Below are positions 61,534 to 64,000 of a DNA stretch of 64,000 nt, piece by piece. How positions within the stretch are numbered: the stretch's first letter is position 1; each line of letters opens with the position of its first letter. The notes beneath the pieces are model-generated. The model ran no database searches and had not been told where the DNA came from. It was given only the letters and a program-made list of their open reading frames with translations. The translations under genes were made by a program, and so were the position numbers. The stretch is taken from contig CALJVL010000015.1 of the NCBI GenBank assembly GCA_937773775.1, positions 1-64,000 on the forward strand. The letters run 5' to 3'. Source of the DNA: an uncultured Flavobacterium sp. (GTDB taxonomy: Bacteria; Bacteroidota; Bacteroidia; Flavobacteriales; Flavobacteriaceae).

Positions 61534-63225
61534 GACGTTTTTTATCACTTTATTTAAAATCATACCTACAAATTCAATTAATTTGGCAGAAGTATTCTTT
61601 GCAAATATTTGATTCAAAGCTATTACTATCCAATTGTTTTTTCGAGATGTTCCTAAATCCATCCAACCTTCTAATTCGCCAACTGGGATTATAAATATGT
61701 TTTTTTCGTTAAGTTCGCTAATCACTTCTAATACTTTGGATCTTACTTCTAAATCAAAACCTTCAATTCCATTCTTTTTTGGGAATATCCACTTTGATGT
61801 TTCTTTCCTAATTCTATTAATTGCACCTTTTGCACCACCGTAGGTATGCTCATTTTTGGTTAACTGTTCAAGAAATTCGGCAATATTTTCTCTTATTTTA
61901 TCTAAAGCTTGTTGTTCAGATGAATTATCAACAGAATCAGCAATTTCTTTTCGTTTAGCAAGCAGTTCTATACTAGCTTCATTCTGTGTTACTGCAAGAA
62001 TTAAATTTTTAAAGTCGGTTTCATCATTTAACAAATCTATGTCTGAAATGACACCGACCGGAATTTGAGTAGCAATCAAAAGAGAAGCAACATCTTTTAA
62101 TGTTTGCTTATTGTGAGAGTAGACAAAAAGTATCTCTTGATTATTATGATGCAGAGTCGATACAGTTTGATATACAATTCTATCTGCATCAGCTTCGCAT
62201 ACAATTACTGCTTTATGAAATATAGCCTCCAATACACGCTGGCTAGAAAGCATAGGTGACTTTGTTAAATTTTCTGTGGCGTCGGGCGGAATTAGTTTGA
62301 ATGTTGTATCGTCTTCATTTCTATTAAGTCTATAAATATCAACCTTTTTATCACTTTGTAACAAACCACTCAAAAAGTTAGCATTGTGTGTTGAAATTAT
62401 AATTTGTCCGGATAATTTATCAGAGTTATCAGCAATCCATTTTCCTAAATATCTTGCTTGGGCAGGATGTAAAAATGCTTCTGGCTCATCTAGCAAAATT
62501 ATTCTGTCCTTAGAAAACAATAAACTCAATACTATTCCAACGAAACTTCTAAAGCCATCTCCTTGAGTATCTATTTTATTAAATTCTTTTGTAATTGGAT
62601 AAGCTTCACGAGGGTCTTGTGGTATTTCAGGAAATTCTTTAGCAACTCTTAAACAAAAATCTTTTAATCCACTGTAATCTAGCATCACTTCCATACCGAA
62701 TGCTTCGTTAAAAGCTATCTTTAGTAAATCCTCATTTTCTTTATTTACAAATAGGTTTTGAAGAATATTTGAAGGGTCTTCGATGTCAGGGTTAAAAGAG
62801 CTTGTTGTATTAATTAGATTTAATCTAGTTGAAGAGTCTAGATGAGAAACTTTAAATTTGCTTAAATTGCCTAAAACCCAATCAAGATTTGGCTGTTGTT
62901 CAAATTGATATTTTGAATGGTCATAATTTATTTCAAAACTATCTTGACCAGTCATATTATTATTAATTCCAACTATTCTTTTCTGTCCAATACTATGTAA
63001 ACTATCACTAACCTTTAAATTCGCAAATAAATCATTGAAATTATCTGGCTTGCGAAAGTTAATTTCCTTAAGTATGATAAATTTACTGGTTAAACCACTT
63101 TGCATTCTTTGCTGAATGTCTCTAAGCGTTTGAGACTTCCCAACATTATTTGCTCCAACAAGAATAGAAATTTTGCCTAATTTAATTGTTTGATTATTCT
63201 TTAAAGTAATATTTTCTATTTCCAT
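61528..63225 (-). CDS. OLD-family-like ATPase with TOPRIM domain
   Basis: This is a 565-residue protein. Walker A is GANNVGKSQT (residues 24-33), the signature/Walker B region is RSFVGIVLSLLFSKDRIILLDEPEAFLHPAQAR, and the His switch is ISTHNANF. From about 335 a TOPRIM-like domain begins: AVIVCEADADRIVYQ with the conserved Glu, then GVISDIDLLND with DxD. This is the layout of OLD nucleases, including those in phage-defence systems such as Gabija GajA; here no UvrD-like partner gene is adjacent. It stands alone between palindrome H and the next attC start cut by an IS. Function is inferred. Confidence 0.82.
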   Translation of the reverse strand: MEIENITLKNNQTIKLGKISILVGANNVGKSQTLRDIQQRMQSGLTSKFIILKEINFRKPDNFNDLFANLKVSDSLHSIGQKRIVGINNNMTGQDSFEINYDHSKYQFEQQPNLDWVLGNLSKFKVSHLDSSTRLNLINTTSSFNPDIEDPSNILQNLFVNKENEDLLKIAFNEAFGMEVMLDYSGLKDFCLRVAKEFPEIPQDPREAYPITKEFNKIDTQGDGFRSFVGIVLSLLFSKDRIILLDEPEAFLHPAQARYLGKWIADNSDKLSGQIIISTHNANFLSGLLQSDKKVDIYRLNRNEDDTTFKLIPPDATENLTKSPMLSSQRVLEAIFHKAVIVCEADADRIVYQTVSTLHHNNQEILFVYSHNKQTLKDVASLLIATQIPVGVISDIDLLNDETDFKNLILAVTQNEASIELLAKRKEIADSVDNSSEQQALDKIRENIAEFLEQLTKNEHTYGGAKGAINRIRKETSKWIFPKKNGIEGFDLEVRSKVLEVISELNEKNIFIIPVGELEGWMDLGTSRKNNWIVIALNQIFAKNTSAKLIEFVGMILNKVIKNVA

Positions 63226-63271
63226 TTTTGGTTATAAAGTTGTTTTAGATTTTCCAATTCTGAGGTAAAAT

Positions 63272-63283
63272 GTCGCCTAACGT
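63272..63283 (-). repeat. attC-like start box truncated by IS1182
   Basis: CGCCTAACG matches the left boxes of the other palindromes (for example GGCTAACG of site H). Directly after it begins the IS end CAGTCTGTG at 63284, so the palindrome seems to have been hit by the IS. Confidence 0.4.
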
Positions 63284-64000
63284 CAGTCTGTGAAAAAACC
63301 GTCGTTATGTTCTTTCAAATATAATGTATATTTCGAATATTAAAGCAAGAAAAGTTGTATATTTAATGATGCAACACATCACAGGAACTCCTCGCAATCA
63401 GCTATTTTTTTCTAGTTTAGAAGACACTATTTTACCGGAAAACCCCGTTCGTTTTATCGATGCTTTTGTCGAAGCATTGTCATTACAAACTTTAGGTTTT
63501 TCTGTTCAAACCATTAAAGGGGAAGGTCGCCCTAGCTTTGATACTAAAATCTTTCTTAAAATCTATTTGTATGGTTATCTAAATGGGCTGCGTAGCTCAA
63601 GAAAGCTAGAAAAGGAGTGCGCTCGCAATAACGAATTGCAATGGCTTTTATGTGCAATCATACCCAACTACCATAGTATATCCGACTTTAGAAAACAAAA
63701 TCCATTGGGATTAAAAAAACTCTTTAAACTCTTTGTTTCTTTCCTTAAAGATGCTGACCTAATTGGCTGTGAAATCATCGCTATTGACGGCACAAAAAGC
63801 AGAGCGCACAACAGTAAGAAAGCAAACTTCAACCAAAAGAAAATAGAGAGACACTTAGCGTATATTGAAGAGCGAACCCAAGAATATCTTGCCGAATTGG
63901 CTAAGAATGATCTACAGGATAATAGCATTGCAATCACAAAGATTGCAGAAAAAATAGAACGATTAAAAAAGAATAAAATACGCTACGAACTTCTAGAAGA
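63284..64000 (+). mobile_element. IS1182-family insertion sequence (partial, runs off right edge)
   Basis: The end CAGTCTGTGAAAAAA at 63284 is followed by about 80 bases of leader and the transposase gene at 63366. The rest lies beyond the window. Remnants of the same element are at 46617-47125 and 55165-55275. Confidence 0.82.
63366..64000 (+). CDS. IS1182-family DDE transposase (partial)
   Basis: The frame is open from ATG at 63366 to the edge, 211 codons. It opens MMQHITGTPRNQLFF and has an N-terminal helix-rich domain (VRFIDAFVEALSLQ, KIFLKIYLYGYLNGLRSSRKLEKEC). The first catalytic Asp lies in CEIIAIDGTKSRAHNSK, the hallmark of the IS1182/IS4-like DDE core. No defect is seen in this part, so the copy may be intact. 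A 90-codon frame on the other strand is a shadow. Confidence 0.87.
   Translation, partial: MMQHITGTPRNQLFFSSLEDTILPENPVRFIDAFVEALSLQTLGFSVQTIKGEGRPSFDTKIFLKIYLYGYLNGLRSSRKLEKECARNNELQWLLCAIIPNYHSISDFRKQNPLGLKKLFKLFVSFLKDADLIGCEIIAIDGTKSRAHNSKKANFNQKKIERHLAYIEERTQEYLAELAKNDLQDNSIAITKIAEKIERLKKNKIRYELLE

Noticed and set aside
63668..63937. 90-codon minus-strand frame at the right end
   Set aside because: Lies wholly inside the IS1182 transposase gene, which is coding on the plus strand.

Overview
The window looks like a chromosomal segment of a Bacteroidota bacterium, most probably Flavobacterium or a close relative. The DNA is A+T-rich. Promoter-like TAnnTTTG boxes occur, secreted proteins carry Bacteroidota-style lipoprotein signals, and families typical of the phylum are present (DUF4252, DUF5074, split transketolase, TonB-dependent receptor, DUF2490). 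I have run no database search, so the genus is an inference.

Layout. 1-8.9 kb is housekeeping: the edge of a TetR-like gene, a TIGR01777 epimerase, YceI, a hotdog thioesterase, RmuC, a pseudouridine synthase, TrmL, then a BtuFCD-type ABC importer on the minus strand. A cobalamin riboswitch (8.93-9.11 kb) precedes a divergent btuB-like receptor and a BtuG-like beta-propeller lipoprotein, giving one corrinoid-uptake locus. 12-25 kb holds an S41 protease, DUF4252 proteins, three tRNAs (Leu, Lys, Lys), shikimate kinase, a phosphoribosyltransferase, an S4 protein, an FKBP-type lipoprotein, a split transketolase, a Crp/Fnr regulator and a rhodanese/DUF2892 sulfur module. 25-39 kb holds stress and envelope genes, a histidine kinase with an 11-copy 63-bp repeat, selenouridine genes (selD, selU), and several genes broken by stop codons: a CHAD protein, an L,D-transpeptidase, a response regulator and a second copy of a small secreted protein.

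37.9-64 kb is accessory. It contains remnants of IS110, IS1182 and a tyrosine recombinase, an IS/symporter chimera and a fused OhrR-Ohr reading frame. Between 47.5 and 63.3 kb lies a run of unrelated genes, all on the minus strand apart from one small plus-strand ORF and the intron ORF. They include a DoxX-like protein, three beta-lactamase-fold serine hydrolases, an ECF sigma unit, an alpha/beta hydrolase, an XRE regulator, an ASCH protein, a DUF3010 plus Ser/Thr kinase pair, and an OLD-like ATPase. Most are separated by 110-130 bp imperfect palindromes whose outer ends resemble integron attC boxes (...YAACG at one end, GTTRRNN at the other). A group II intron sits inside one palindrome, in the orientation opposite to the genes, as known attC-targeting introns do. 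I read this stretch as a gene-cassette array without a visible integron integrase, and it is the most interesting part of the window.

The number of single-lesion pseudogenes (nonsense or one-base frameshift) is notable. It means either real recent decay or residual sequencing errors, and raw reads would tell which.
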